Shown piece by piece: positions 8,833 to 18,188 of a DNA stretch of 40,487 nt. The stretch spans positions 1 through 40,487 of the forward strand of contig NZ_JAQOSP010000146.1 in NCBI RefSeq assembly GCF_030068475.1, read 5' to 3'. Under the pieces are notes generated by a model. The model did not search any database. It saw nothing but the letters and a program-made list of their open reading frames with translations, and was not told the origin of the DNA. Every line of letters begins with the position of its first letter. Position 1 is the first letter of the stretch. A program made the position numbers and the translations under genes. This DNA is from Roseofilum acuticapitatum BLCC-M154 (GTDB lineage Bacteria; Cyanobacteriota; Cyanobacteriia; Cyanobacteriales; Desertifilaceae).

Positions 8833-9297
8833 TTATCGCAAAAACCAGGGAATTAGTTGATGAATGCGGTTGTAAAGGCGATCGCCGATGGAGGGAGCAG
8901 GAAGGGTTCCGGTTTGCTTTTGCCCATATTCAATCAGTTGACGGCCCAAGGGGGTGAGACGAAAGCGATCTGTAATGCCTTGTCCATCGACTTCACGACG
9001 TAAAATACCGACCTGAATTAACCAGAGTAGGGCATCTTCAGTAGCGATTTCCGTGAGGGGAGCGCGGGTATAATTGGCTCTAAATCCGACTTCTGTGGCG
9101 ATCGCCGCTAAGGGAATACTACGGATTTTCAAGTCAGTAAATAATTTGAGCTGAAAGGGAGAACAGCGTAAGGCGCGATCGGCACGCCTCCAAGTGGGGC
9201 TATCCTGCTCAGGAAGGGGGGACGAGTGAACCAAAGACATAGGCACAAGTGGGGACAAAGAAAAGAGTTGAGTAGGGCGTAACTGGTAAAAACTCAT
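8833..9297 (-). CDS. Npun_F0494-type hypothetical protein
   Basis: A 154-residue protein with a winged-helix-like central part ('RADRALRCSPFQLKLF', 'EDALLWLIQVGILRRE', 'RFRLTPLGRQLIEYGQ'). It resembles a cyanobacteria-specific family known as Npun_F0494; that assignment is from memory of the family. An alternative ATG at 9240 (MSLVHSSPL) would remove 19 residues; the upstream start has an AGAAG site. It lies 56 bp upstream of cobQ on the same strand. The winged-helix look suggests a small DNA-binding or adaptor protein, but no function is established here. Confidence 0.75.
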   Translation of the reverse strand: MSFYQLRPTQLFSLSPLVPMSLVHSSPLPEQDSPTWRRADRALRCSPFQLKLFTDLKIRSIPLAAIATEVGFRANYTRAPLTEIATEDALLWLIQVGILRREVDGQGITDRFRLTPLGRQLIEYGQKQTGTLPAPSIGDRLYNRIHQLIPWFLR

Positions 9298-9428
9298 GCT
9301 CGCTTCTTCTAATCTAGCATGGTGCTTGAGGAGATTAGGCGGCGATCGCCAGCAACCTCATCTAACTGCGATCGCACTATTGTAAAATTAACCAAGAAGT
9401 TCTTTAAGTTAACGAGAAAATAATCTCT

Positions 9429-9872
9429 ATGTCTTTATCTGTCGGCACAACGGCCCCAGCATTTACCGCCAAAGATACCCATGGTAACTCGGTTTCCCTC
9501 TCTGATTTTGCTGGCAAAACCGTCGTTCTCTACTTCTATCCCAAGGATGATACTCCCGGATGTACCAAAGAAGCCAACAGCTTTAAGGACGCTTATGGGG
9601 AATATCAAGGCAAAGAAATTGCCGTCTTAGGGGTGAGCATGGATGATGAAGCCTCTCACCAGAAGTTTACTGAAAAATATGGGTTAAATTTTCCCCTCTT
9701 GGCCGATACGGATGGCGCATTGACTAAAGCTTATGATGTCGAAGGCGGCGGTTATTCCAAGCGTGTAACCTATGTGATTGATGGTTCAGGAAAAATCATC
9801 AAAGTCTACGAAGGGGCTAATCTGAATACGGCTACCCATGCCCAAGATATTTTAGCTGAACTGGGACTTTAA
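9429..9872 (+). CDS. Peroxiredoxin, BCP/PrxQ type, one cysteine
   Basis: A thiol peroxidase that reduces hydrogen peroxide and organic peroxides. The peroxidatic cysteine C45 sits in the DDTPGCTKEA motif. Most BCP/PrxQ proteins have a resolving cysteine five residues later; here residue 50 is Asn and no other cysteine exists in the 147 residues, so it must work by a one-cysteine mechanism with an external thiol. The gene stands alone behind a 130-bp region with HIP1 sites; the ATG at 9429 gives the usual N-terminus. Confidence 0.95.
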   Translation: MSLSVGTTAPAFTAKDTHGNSVSLSDFAGKTVVLYFYPKDDTPGCTKEANSFKDAYGEYQGKEIAVLGVSMDDEASHQKFTEKYGLNFPLLADTDGALTKAYDVEGGGYSKRVTYVIDGSGKIIKVYEGANLNTATHAQDILAELGL

Positions 9873-9900
9873 TCGACTTCTTGCAGAAGATAAATCCAGT

Positions 9901-10264
9901 AGTCTCGTGACCGCACTAAAATAGGGCATTAGTGTAGGGTGGGTTAGGCGGCTAAAACCTAGACGGTGACAGCAATCTATCAATCCGCCGTAACCCACCA
10001 TTTTAGGGTTATCACGGCAGTAGGGTCGTGACCGCACTAAAATAGACCATTAGTGTAGGGTGGGTTAGGCGGCTAAAACCTAGACGGTGAAAGCAATCTA
10101 TCAATCCGCCGTAACCCACCATTTTAGAGTCGTCACGGCAGTAGTCTCGTGACCGCACTAAAATAGACCATTAGGGTAGGGTGGGTTAGGCGGCTAAAAC
10201 CTAGACGGTGAAAGTAATCTATCAATCCGCCGTAACCCACCATTTTAGGGTCGTCACGGCAGTA
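9901..10264. repeat. Three tandem copies of a 121-bp repeat
   Basis: The 467-bp gap between the peroxiredoxin and obg is filled by three near-identical units with period 121 (anchor 'tcgtgaccgcac' at 9905, 10026 and 10147). Each unit contains the imperfect inverted pair GGTGGGTTA-GGCGG / CCGCC-GTAACCCACC, so each can fold as a long hairpin. The copies differ at only a few bases. Reading frames across them are by-products, including an apparent 44-residue N-terminal extension of Obg. Confidence 0.9.
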
Positions 10265-10265
10265 G

Positions 10266-10294
10266 GGGTGCGTTACGCTGTCGCTAACGCACCC
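10266..10294. repeat. Hairpin just upstream of obg
   Basis: A perfect 10-bp inverted repeat, GGGTGCGTTA / TAACGCACCC with a 9-nt spacer, adjoins the last 121-bp unit and ends 46 bp before the obg start. No T-run follows, so it is more likely a dispersed intergenic repeat than a terminator. Confidence 0.7.
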
Positions 10295-10339
10295 TACTAT
10301 TTCTCAATAACCATAAAAATTGATTCATCTCGCTCAAGT

Positions 10340-11356
10340 ATGCAATTTATAGATCAGGTTGAAGTACAAGTAAAAGCCGGAGATGGTGGCGATGGACTCG
10401 TGGCTTTCCGTCGGGAAAAATATGTGCCGGCCGGTGGCCCTTCCGGTGGCAATGGAGGTAAAGGGGGATCGGTGATCGTCCAAGCAACAGAGCGATTACA
10501 AACCTTATTGGATTTTCGCTACAAACATTTATTTCGAGCTGACAATGGTAAGCGCGGTGGCCCCAATAATCGCACCGGAGCCAATGGTACAGATCTGATT
10601 TTAGAAGTGCCTTGTGGAACCGTGATTACGAATGTAGAAACGGGAGAATGGGTTGGGGATTTAGTAGAAAATGAACAAATTTTAGTGATTGCTCAAGGGG
10701 GAAAAGGGGGATTAGGAAACCAACATTTTTTGAGTAATCGCAATCGCGCCCCGGATTATGCGCTTCCCGGTTTAGAAGGTGAGGAAGGACGGTTTCGTTT
10801 TGAGTTAAAACTGTTAGCAGATGTGGGGATTATTGGCTTACCCAATGCGGGTAAATCGACCTTTATTTCTGTGGTTTCAGCCGCTCAACCGAAAATTGCG
10901 GATTATCCCTTTACAACTTTAGTGCCTAATTTGGGAGTGGTGCGGAAACCGACGGGAGATGGAACAGTGTTTGCTGATATTCCAGGGTTAATTGAAGGAG
11001 CTGCCGAAGGGATTGGATTGGGTCATGATTTCCTCAGACATATTGAACGGACGCGGGTTTTATTGCATCTGATTGATAGTACAGAACCGGATATTTTTGC
11101 CGTCTATAATACGATTCAACAAGAGTTGGTGGCCTATGGTAGGGGATTGGTAGACCGCCCCCAAGTGATTGGCTTAAATAAGATGGATGCGGTGGATCGC
11201 AGTCAAGATTGGCAGGCGATCGCCGCTTCTCTAGAAGAATACACGGGTTTTCCGGTATTCCTTTTATCGGCTGCAACCCAAACCGGCATTCAAGAGATCT
11301 TACAAACCATTTGGCAAATTCTAGAGCAGCAACCCCATCCCCTGGTCGAAGTTTAG
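10340..11356 (+). CDS. obg: Obg/CgtA GTPase
   Basis: An essential GTPase acting in large-subunit ribosome assembly and stress responses. The Gly-rich Obg domain covers residues 1-158 ('[19 protein letters not shown]'). The G domain follows, with the P-loop GLPNAGKST, the switch II motif DIPGLIEGA and LNKMD for guanine recognition. The 338 residues contain no C-terminal OCT domain, as in short Obg proteins. The start is taken at 10340 because the family begins MQFIDxxxI; the longer reading from 10208 is translation of the upstream repeat. It converges on the peroxiredoxin-glutaredoxin gene with a 17-bp gap. Confidence 0.96.
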   Translation: MQFIDQVEVQVKAGDGGDGLVAFRREKYVPAGGPSGGNGGKGGSVIVQATERLQTLLDFRYKHLFRADNGKRGGPNNRTGANGTDLILEVPCGTVITNVETGEWVGDLVENEQILVIAQGGKGGLGNQHFLSNRNRAPDYALPGLEGEEGRFRFELKLLADVGIIGLPNAGKSTFISVVSAAQPKIADYPFTTLVPNLGVVRKPTGDGTVFADIPGLIEGAAEGIGLGHDFLRHIERTRVLLHLIDSTEPDIFAVYNTIQQELVAYGRGLVDRPQVIGLNKMDAVDRSQDWQAIAASLEEYTGFPVFLLSAATQTGIQEILQTIWQILEQQPHPLVEV

Positions 11357-11373
11357 AGGCTTCTCTTTTCGGG

Positions 11374-12105
11374 CTAAGAACCGAAATAAGTCGCTAATTC
11401 TTCTGAACCGCCAATATGTTCACCATCAATGAAGACTTGGGGAACACTGGTTTTACCGGTTATGGCTTTTAGCGAACGGGTGGTTACTGCATCGGCTAGG
11501 GTGATTTCTTCGTATTCTAAGCCTTTGTCTTTGAGCAGGGTTTTGGCTTTGGCGCAGAAGGGACAGCCGACTTTAGTGAATAAAGAAATCATTTTCGGCT
11601 TGATGGCGCTGGGATTAAGGTATTTGAGCATGGTTTCTGCGTCGGAAACCTCGAAGGGATCGCCGGGTTTTTCCGGTTCGATGAACATTTTTTCGATGGT
11701 TTTATTTTTGACGAGCATGGAGTAACGCCAAGAGCGTTGACCAAATCCTAGGTCTTGTTTATCTACTAACATGCCCATACCGGCACTGAAGTCTCCGTTA
11801 CCATCGGGAATGAACGTGATTTTGTCGGCTTTTTGATCTTTCGCCCATGCTTCCATTACGAAGGTGTCGTTCACCGATATGCAGATAATGTCATCGACTC
11901 CGTTGGCTTTGAAAACATCCGCTAGTTCGTTATATCCGGGAACATGGGTGGAGGAGCAGGTGGGGGTGAATGCTCCGGGAAGGGAGAAGACAATCACGGT
12001 TTTTCCGGCAAAGAGTTCATCGGTGCTGATGTCTTTCCATTCGTTGTTGACACGAGCGCGGAAGTTGACGTTGGGTACGGTTTGGCCTTCTTTGTTCTGC
12101 AACAT
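11374..12105 (-). CDS. Peroxiredoxin 5-glutaredoxin fusion
   Basis: Residues 1-160 form a Prx5-type peroxiredoxin with the peroxidatic cysteine C50 in [10 protein letters not shown]. Residues 168-243 form a glutaredoxin with the dithiol CPFC in [10 protein letters not shown] and the TSVPQVFI and GG glutathione-binding elements. In known hybrids of this kind, the glutaredoxin domain supplies glutathione-derived electrons to the peroxidase. Length of 243 is typical for the hybrid. The 186-bp region shared with aspS holds a 9-bp inverted repeat (12142-12181) that could be a regulatory site. Confidence 0.95.
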   Translation of the reverse strand: MLQNKEGQTVPNVNFRARVNNEWKDISTDELFAGKTVIVFSLPGAFTPTCSSTHVPGYNELADVFKANGVDDIICISVNDTFVMEAWAKDQKADKITFIPDGNGDFSAGMGMLVDKQDLGFGQRSWRYSMLVKNKTIEKMFIEPEKPGDPFEVSDAETMLKYLNPSAIKPKMISLFTKVGCPFCAKAKTLLKDKGLEYEEITLADAVTTRSLKAITGKTSVPQVFIDGEHIGGSEELATYFGS

Positions 12106-12141
12106 AAGGGGTTAATCTCCTGATAGGGGTCTAAAACGAAC

Positions 12142-12181
12142 TCATTATGAATTTGTCTTAGCTTAATCATACTCATAATGA
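12142..12181. promoter_or_regulatory. Inverted repeat upstream of prx-grx
   Basis: TCATTATGA (12142-12150) and TCATAATGA (12173-12181) are perfect inverted 9-mers with a 22-bp spacer, 37 bp upstream of the peroxiredoxin-glutaredoxin start. On the minus strand the right-hand copy includes CATAAT, close to a -10 hexamer. A redox or iron regulator site is possible; no specific regulator can be named. Confidence 0.4.
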
Positions 12182-12291
12182 CTTCGAGTTGTCAAGGGAG
12201 AGAAAAATTTTGGATCGCCAGTACCGCCATTCTTGTTAGATAATGGGAAAGTTGTGTTAATAATGAACTCTACTGAACGCTAGGAACCACC

Positions 12292-14088
12292 ATGCGAACC
12301 CACTATTGCGGAGAATTACAAGGAAAAAACATTGGCGAGACGGTAACCCTGTGCGGTTGGGTCGATCGCCGTCGCGATCATGGTGGTGTAATTTTTCTAG
12401 ATTTGCGCGATCGCACCGGAATTGTACAAATTGTTAGCGATCCAGACCGGACACCCGATTCCTATGGACTCGCTGAAAAGCTGCGAAATGAGTATGTGGT
12501 ACAAATTGAGGGACGAGTCACCCAGAGGCCAGAAGATTCACTCAACCCCAAAATTGCCACCGGAGAAATCGAGATTTATGCCGATAAAATTGAGCTACTC
12601 AACGGCATTAACCGGCAAATGCCCTTTCAGGTATCGAGCTACGAAGAAGAGTCAGTACGGGAAGATTTGCGGCTGAAATATCGCTATTTAGACTTAAGAC
12701 GCGATCGCATGAGCCATAACCTAAAGCTCCGCCATCAAGTCGTAAAAGCTATCCGTCGTTACTTAGAAGACGAACAGCACTTCATGGAAGTCGAAACCCC
12801 AATCTTGACCCGCTCTACCCCAGAAGGAGCAAGGGATTACCTGGTTCCTAGTCGGGTGAATCAGGGAGAATGGTACGCCCTGCCCCAATCACCACAACTG
12901 TTCAAACAATTACTTATGATCTCTGGGTTTGACCGGTATTATCAGATTGCGCGTTGCTTCCGGGATGAAGACCTACGAGCCGATCGCCAGCCCGAATTTA
13001 CCCAACTAGACATGGAAATGAGTTTCATGTCGGAAGAAGACATCATTAACCTCAATGAAGGGTTGGTTTGTCATATCTTCAAAACCATTAAAAACATCGA
13101 CATTCCCAGACCCTTCCCCCGCATCACTTACAAAGAATCCATGGATCGTTATGGATGCGATCGCCCCGATACCCGCTTTGGACTGGAATTAGTCGATGTG
13201 TCCGATGTGGTCAAAGATTGCGGATTTAAAGTCTTTTCTGGCGCGGTGTCTGCCGGTGGCTCGGTGAAAATTTTACCCATACCTAACGGCAACGATCGCA
13301 TTTCTAATGTAGCGATTAAACCCGGTGGAGAACTCTTCAAAGAAGCCACAGAAGCCGGAGCCAAAGGTCTTGCCTATATCCGCGTCCGAGAAAATGGAGA
13401 AATCGACACCATTGGCGCGATCAAAGATAACCTCAGTGCCGAACAAAAACAGGAAATTTTAAAACGCACCGGAGCAGAAGCCGGGCATTTACTCCTGTTT
13501 GGAGCTGGGGATACGGCGACAGTAAACAAAACCCTAGACCGGTTGCGACAAGCGATCGGTAAACAAATGGGACTAATAGACGAGAACCAAATTAACCTAA
13601 TTTGGGTGACCGAATTTCCCATGTTTGAATGGAATGCCGATGAAAAGCGCCTGGAAGCCATGCATCACCCCTTCACTTCGCCCAACCCAGAAGACTTAGA
13701 CGACATCAAAACTGCTCGCGCCAGAGCTTACGATCTGGTCTATAACGGCAATGAAATTGGTGGGGGAAGCCTGCGGATCTACCAGAGAGAGATTCAAGAA
13801 AAAGTGTTTGAGGCGATCGGGTTATCCCCTGAAGAAGCCCATAACAAATTTGGCTTTCTCCTGGAAGCCTTTGAATATGGCACGCCTCCCCATGGCGGAA
13901 TTGCCTATGGGTTAGACCGGTTTATTATGCTCTTAGCCGGTGAAGACTCCATTCGCGATGTGATTGCCTTCCCCAAAACCCAGCAAGCGCGGTGTTTGCT
14001 CACCGACGCTCCTGCAACCGTGGATACTCGCCAGTTGAAAGATCTTGCTGTGGCTTCTACCCACAAACCCAAGGCAAAAAACGGGTAA
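12292..14088 (+). CDS. aspS: Aspartyl-tRNA synthetase
   Basis: Charges tRNA-Asp (and perhaps tRNA-Asn). It has an N-terminal OB-fold anticodon-binding domain ([19 protein letters not shown], residues 16-34), class II motifs including RDYLVPSR and [10 protein letters not shown] (flipping-loop region) and [18 protein letters not shown] (motif 2), the bacterial GAD insertion domain (about 300-420), and motif 3 in [12 protein letters not shown]. Length of 598 fits the bacterial type. Its stop precedes the cbiG-cobJ start by 16 bp, so the next two genes are probably read through from the same promoter. Confidence 0.98.
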   Translation: MRTHYCGELQGKNIGETVTLCGWVDRRRDHGGVIFLDLRDRTGIVQIVSDPDRTPDSYGLAEKLRNEYVVQIEGRVTQRPEDSLNPKIATGEIEIYADKIELLNGINRQMPFQVSSYEEESVREDLRLKYRYLDLRRDRMSHNLKLRHQVVKAIRRYLEDEQHFMEVETPILTRSTPEGARDYLVPSRVNQGEWYALPQSPQLFKQLLMISGFDRYYQIARCFRDEDLRADRQPEFTQLDMEMSFMSEEDIINLNEGLVCHIFKTIKNIDIPRPFPRITYKESMDRYGCDRPDTRFGLELVDVSDVVKDCGFKVFSGAVSAGGSVKILPIPNGNDRISNVAIKPGGELFKEATEAGAKGLAYIRVRENGEIDTIGAIKDNLSAEQKQEILKRTGAEAGHLLLFGAGDTATVNKTLDRLRQAIGKQMGLIDENQINLIWVTEFPMFEWNADEKRLEAMHHPFTSPNPEDLDDIKTARARAYDLVYNGNEIGGGSLRIYQREIQEKVFEAIGLSPEEAHNKFGFLLEAFEYGTPPHGGIAYGLDRFIMLLAGEDSIRDVIAFPKTQQARCLLTDAPATVDTRQLKDLAVASTHKPKAKNG

Positions 14089-14104
14089 TTTAGGATATAA
14101 AACT

Positions 14105-15961
14105 ATGGTTCAATCCGAGAATGGGCAGGTGGGGTCTTTAGTGGCGATCGCCACCACCCCCCGATCGGCATATCGTCTGTTTGCCATCACCGAGTCCCTA
14201 GGCGCAGTGCTGGTGGTTTCTCCCGCTTGCGCTCAAGCCTTATCCGCCGATAGTAGACTCATTTATGAAGTCTATCCGGAAACATTGTCGGCAACCTTAC
14301 CCCAGTTGTGGGCTAACCATCAAGGGCTGATCTTTGGGTTAGCGGTGGGTGCGGTGGTGCGTCTGATTGCCCCCCTATTGAATCATAAAAGCACCGATCC
14401 GGCGGTAGTAGTGGTGGATGAAACCGGAAATCATGTGATTAGTGTCTGTGGGGGACATCAGGGAGGAGCCGATCGCCTGACGCGGTTAGTGGCGACTCAA
14501 TTGGGCGCAAAAGCCATTATTACCGGCGCTTGTGATAGCCTCAACTTACCTGCCATTGATACCTTGGGTTTGCCCTTCGGATGGAGACGAGGAAGCGGAG
14601 ACTGGACAGGAGTGAGCGCGGCGATCGCTAAACAAAATTCTGTACAAGTGATTCAAGATGCCGGATCGACCCTGTGGCAACAGCATCTACCTAACGATCA
14701 TCCCTTTGAGTTTGAATTAGACTCTAGCAGCGCCGGGGCCAGAGTTTGGATCAGCGCCACCCAACGCCAGTTTACCTCTAAGGGAACCTTTCCCAAGGTG
14801 CAATGGCATCCGAGAGTATTGTGGGTGGGAATGGGATGCGAGCGGGGAACCGATGCGCGGGTGATTTCCGGAGCGCTGGAGCAGGTTTTAGGCGCTGCCC
14901 ATTTAGCAGAAGGGGCGATCGCCGGGATTGCCACCCTCGACCGCAAAGCCGATGAGCCGGGTTTATTGGCTCTGTGTGAAGCGAAAAACTGGCCCCTGAT
15001 CTCCTATCCAGCCGAGGAGTTAAAGGGGGTTCCTGTGCCCAATCCCTCGGCGCTGGTCGCCGAAACCGTAGGCACACCCAGCGTCGCCGAAGCCGCCGCC
15101 CTGACAGCGGCCGGGGTCTCTGAACTGGTGGTGAGCAAACAAATCTATCGCGTTCGGGACTTAGCCGGAGCGGTTACCGTGGCGATCGCCCAATCTCCCC
15201 AAGAATACATCCCTAGAGGCGGTCAACTCTGGTTAGTCGGCATGGGCCCCGGAGAGCTGCAACAAATGACCCCAGCGGCCCAAACCGCCGTCATTCAGGC
15301 CGATGCTATTTTAGGATACGGGTTATATTTAGACCTCATTTCCCCCCTGCGCCGTCCCGGTCAAATCATTGAACACTTCCCCATCACCCAAGAGCGCCAA
15401 CGGGCAGAACGAGCCATAGAATTAGCTCAATGGGGATTAACGGTAGCCATGGTCTCCTCTGGAGATTGTGGCATTTATGGCATGGCCGGATTAGTTCTAG
15501 AAGAGTTGCAAAACCAGGGTTGGGATGGCATGAGTCCGAGCGTGCAAGTCTTCCCCGGCATTACGGCCCTCCAAGCGGCGGCTGCACGGGTGGGAGCGCC
15601 CTTAATGCATGACTTTTGCGCCATTAGTTTAAGCGACCTATTAACCCCTTGGCCAGTGATTGAAAAGCGCTTGGTAGCTGCGGCCCAGGGAGATTTTGTC
15701 ACTGCTATCTATAACCCCAAATCTCAGAAGCGTACTGAGGGAATTCGGCGATCGCAAGAAATCTTCCTCCAATATCGTCATCCCCAAACCCCCGTCGCCC
15801 TAGTTCGCTGTGCCTATCGCCAAAACGAGCAAATTACCCTCACCACCTTAAACGAATTTGCCCAACTTGACATTGATATGTTAACTACCGTCCTCATCGG
15901 CAATCCTACCACCCGAACCCAAGGGCCATGGATGATTACCCCTAGAGGTTATTTTCCCTAA
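14105..15961 (+). CDS. cobJ: CbiG-CobJ fusion (cobalamin synthesis)
   Basis: Residues 1-365 are CbiG (cobalt-precorrin-5A hydrolase; N-terminal and C-terminal parts recognisable by 'GAVVRLIAPLL', 'CGGHQGGADRLTRL', 'GMGCERGT' and 'IATLDRKADEPGL'). Residues 370-618 are the CobJ/CbiH precorrin-3B C17-methyltransferase with 'LWLVGMGPGELQQMTP', 'VSSGDCGIYGMA' and 'FPGITALQAAAARVG'. The two activities act close together during corrin ring contraction. The fusion occurs in other cyanobacteria. ATG at 14105 is preferred to 14045, which would overlap aspS. A 27-bp gap follows to the next gene. Confidence 0.95.
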   Translation: MVQSENGQVGSLVAIATTPRSAYRLFAITESLGAVLVVSPACAQALSADSRLIYEVYPETLSATLPQLWANHQGLIFGLAVGAVVRLIAPLLNHKSTDPAVVVVDETGNHVISVCGGHQGGADRLTRLVATQLGAKAIITGACDSLNLPAIDTLGLPFGWRRGSGDWTGVSAAIAKQNSVQVIQDAGSTLWQQHLPNDHPFEFELDSSSAGARVWISATQRQFTSKGTFPKVQWHPRVLWVGMGCERGTDARVISGALEQVLGAAHLAEGAIAGIATLDRKADEPGLLALCEAKNWPLISYPAEELKGVPVPNPSALVAETVGTPSVAEAAALTAAGVSELVVSKQIYRVRDLAGAVTVAIAQSPQEYIPRGGQLWLVGMGPGELQQMTPAAQTAVIQADAILGYGLYLDLISPLRRPGQIIEHFPITQERQRAERAIELAQWGLTVAMVSSGDCGIYGMAGLVLEELQNQGWDGMSPSVQVFPGITALQAAAARVGAPLMHDFCAISLSDLLTPWPVIEKRLVAAAQGDFVTAIYNPKSQKRTEGIRRSQEIFLQYRHPQTPVALVRCAYRQNEQITLTTLNEFAQLDIDMLTTVLIGNPTTRTQGPWMITPRGYFP

Positions 15962-15988
15962 TCGATCAACATTTCCCATTCGGTACTT

Positions 15989-16942
15989 ATGAAAATCGTT
16001 ATTCTAGATGCAGCTACCCTCGGTGACGTAAACCTGAGCGGATTAGAAAAATTTGGAACAGTCGAAACCTTTGCCACCACTCAACCCGAAGAAGTCCCGA
16101 ACCGAATTCAAGGCGCTGAAATCATCATCACCAATAAAGTTGTCATTAATCGCCCCATTCTAGAAACCACCAACACCCTAAAACTGATTTGTGTTGCTGC
16201 AACTGGATACAATATTATCGACCTTCAATGTGCAGCCGAACGGGGAATTACTGTTACCAATGCCGTAGGTTACTCCACCAATAGTGTGGTTGCTCATACC
16301 TTTTCCATGCTCTTTTATCTCTCCCACCATTCCCGTTATTTCGACGATTATACCCGCAGCCGCCAATGGTGTAAAAGTCCCACATTTAACCATCTAGGAG
16401 AATCCTTTTCTGAACTCGCGGGCAAACAGTGGGGCATTATTGGCATGGGAACCATTGGCCGCAAAGTCGCCGATATCGCCCAAGCTTTTGGCTGTCAGGT
16501 TTCCTATTTTTCCACCAGTGGTCAAAATAGAGAACAACCCTTTGAATGCGTTAGTTTAGAGCAACTGTTGCAACAGTCCCAGATTATTTCCATTCATGCC
16601 CCCTTAAACGAAAAAACAGCCAATCTTATCGATAAACCTCAACTGCAACAAATGTCTTCCGAAGCCATTTTGCTCAATGTCAGTCGCGGAGGAATTGTCA
16701 ATGAAACCGCTTTAGCCTCAGCCTTGGATGATGGCGAAATTTCTGCCGCAGGTTTAGATGTATTGGCAAAAGAGCCTCCAGACGCAACCCATCCCCTATT
16801 TCATATCCAAAACCAAAACAGACTATTCATCACTCCCCATATCGCCTGGATTTCTAGAGAATCAAGAGCGCGGTTAATCACGGAAGTAGAGAAAAATATA
16901 GCGGCATTTCTTAAGGGTGAGAGCCGAAATCGGGTGATTTAG
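15989..16942 (+). CDS. D-isomer specific 2-hydroxyacid dehydrogenase
   Basis: An NAD(P)-dependent dehydrogenase of the 2-hydroxyacid family, 317 residues. The NAD-binding motif is GIIGMGTIGRKVA (near 148-160). The catalytic Arg is in NVSRGGIVNE, the Glu in DVLAKEPPD and the His in TPHIAW. The substrate could be hydroxypyruvate/glycerate or a related acid; sequence alone does not settle it. It starts 27 bp after cbiG-cobJ, on the same strand, so it is likely in the aspS unit. No cofactor-preference claim is made. Confidence 0.9.
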   Translation: MKIVILDAATLGDVNLSGLEKFGTVETFATTQPEEVPNRIQGAEIIITNKVVINRPILETTNTLKLICVAATGYNIIDLQCAAERGITVTNAVGYSTNSVVAHTFSMLFYLSHHSRYFDDYTRSRQWCKSPTFNHLGESFSELAGKQWGIIGMGTIGRKVADIAQAFGCQVSYFSTSGQNREQPFECVSLEQLLQQSQIISIHAPLNEKTANLIDKPQLQQMSSEAILLNVSRGGIVNETALASALDDGEISAAGLDVLAKEPPDATHPLFHIQNQNRLFITPHIAWISRESRARLITEVEKNIAAFLKGESRNRVI

Positions 16943-17096
16943 CTGCAATGGATATAATATTACCCCATAACCTATTACTTGACCCCCCCCTTTGGGGGAG
17001 TGCTATTGTGAGTTTAGGTGCAATTTAGGTGCAGGTTGAAGGACATTAATAGCTGTCCGGGGGTGAGAGTCCTGCTCTGATAAGGATTAAACGGTA

Positions 17097-17184
17097 CGGA
17101 GAGAGTGGGATTTGAACCCACGGGACGCTGTTAACGCCCACTCGATTTCAAGTCGAGCGCATTCGACCACTCTGCCATCTCTCC
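17097..17184 (-). tRNA. tRNA-Ser (UGA)
   Basis: Read on the minus strand, an 88-nt class II tRNA folds with a 7-bp acceptor stem GGAGAGA/TCTCTCC and discriminator G. The anticodon stem-loop is CTCGACT-TGA-AATCGAG, with anticodon UGA. There is a long variable arm, as expected for serine, and a T arm GTGGG-TTCAAAT-CCCAC. CCA is not encoded. Its 5-prime end lies only 2 nt after the stop codon of the metallophosphoesterase gene on the same strand. Confidence 0.97.
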
Positions 17185-17186
17185 AG

Positions 17187-18125
17187 TCACAGTTGATTAG
17201 TATAGCCTATTTTGACCACAGATGGGCCGCATGAATAGAGGATCTCTTCGGTCTCTATTTTGAACTGCTCATTGACCCAAATTAAGCTGGCTTGGGTGAT
17301 GATGTGGTTCTCTAGGGTGACCAGGGAGAAGTTGCGTGATTTTCCGGTATCGGTGGTGATAATGCGGGGAACTCTGGCAGCGTTGAGATAGAGTGTACCT
17401 TGATTATCCTGGGCGATCGCCTCTCTCAATTGTGCCTGAGTATGCCGCAGACGGTGATGCATATGGCCGAAGGTGACCAAGGGAATCTGTTTTCCCTGCT
17501 GTCGAGTCGCCGAGATCGCCGCCCGAAAATCCGGTTCGCCAAAGTCTCCTCCCAAAGGATTCCAGTCTTTGCCACAAATGTCTTCCGGTTGATTTCCTAG
17601 ACCTTGGGGGCCGCAATGGCCGATAAAAATCACGGTCTCATAAGCGGTTTTCTGGGCAGCCGCAATGATTTTATTCGCAGATTCCGTAAAACTATTTACG
17701 CCATAACGCTCTTGATAAAAGCCCCCATTTTGCCAGATCGGGCCTCCCCAACTAAAGGGACGAGCGCCGACCACACTGAGCTGAAATTGGGGAAAATCGA
17801 GGGAATTAAAGCCTACATGGGTCTCTCCGAGGAGCTGAAGTTGGTGGTTTACTCGGTCTTCTAATTGGCGATCGTAGGGGCATTTTTTGCGACCCCAAGG
17901 GGATGCTGTGTACCAACAGTCATGGTTTCCCAAAACGATCACCTTGGGTAAGTCTAACGCGGCGATCGCCTCCACCACCGGAATCGACTCATTCCCAAAA
18001 TCACCCACAAATAAAACTAAATCGACTCCTAAAGCATGTAGGGCTTGTGCATCGGCATTTTCCCATTGATCGTGTACATCTCCAACCACGGCGATCTTCA
18101 GGGAAAGTTGCTTGGCCTCATTCAT
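17187..18125 (-). CDS. Metallophosphoesterase (TIGR04168-like)
   Basis: A calcineurin-like phosphoesterase of 312 residues. Metal-binding motifs are in order: GDVHDQWEN (near residue 15), FVGDFGNE (near 40), LGNHDCWY (near 66), IGHCGPQG (near 169) and FGHMHH (near 220). It belongs to a cyanobacterial/plastid group often annotated as TIGR04168. The substrate is unknown. Its TGA stop is two bases before the start of tRNA-Ser, so message and tRNA must share a transcript or be cleaved apart. An opposite-strand WD40 fragment begins near its start codon. Confidence 0.9.
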   Translation of the reverse strand: MNEAKQLSLKIAVVGDVHDQWENADAQALHALGVDLVLFVGDFGNESIPVVEAIAALDLPKVIVLGNHDCWYTASPWGRKKCPYDRQLEDRVNHQLQLLGETHVGFNSLDFPQFQLSVVGARPFSWGGPIWQNGGFYQERYGVNSFTESANKIIAAAQKTAYETVIFIGHCGPQGLGNQPEDICGKDWNPLGGDFGEPDFRAAISATRQQGKQIPLVTFGHMHHRLRHTQAQLREAIAQDNQGTLYLNAARVPRIITTDTGKSRNFSLVTLENHIITQASLIWVNEQFKIETEEILYSCGPSVVKIGYTNQL

Positions 18126-18188
18126 GGGGTTCTCTCATCAGTTCCATTAAGCATAGTATGGAATTTTAGCACTAAGCAATGGACTTCT

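Noticed and set aside
9905-10264. CRISPR or phage attachment site
   Set aside because: The period of 121 bp and near-identity of whole units show a plain tandem repeat; no integrase is nearby.
10208-10339. 44-residue N-terminal extension of Obg
   Set aside because: It is translation of the third 121-bp repeat and the following hairpin; Obg proteins start at MQFIDQV.
14105-15961. CbiG-CobJ fusion as a novel enzyme
   Set aside because: The fusion is known in cyanobacteria and all expected motifs are present.
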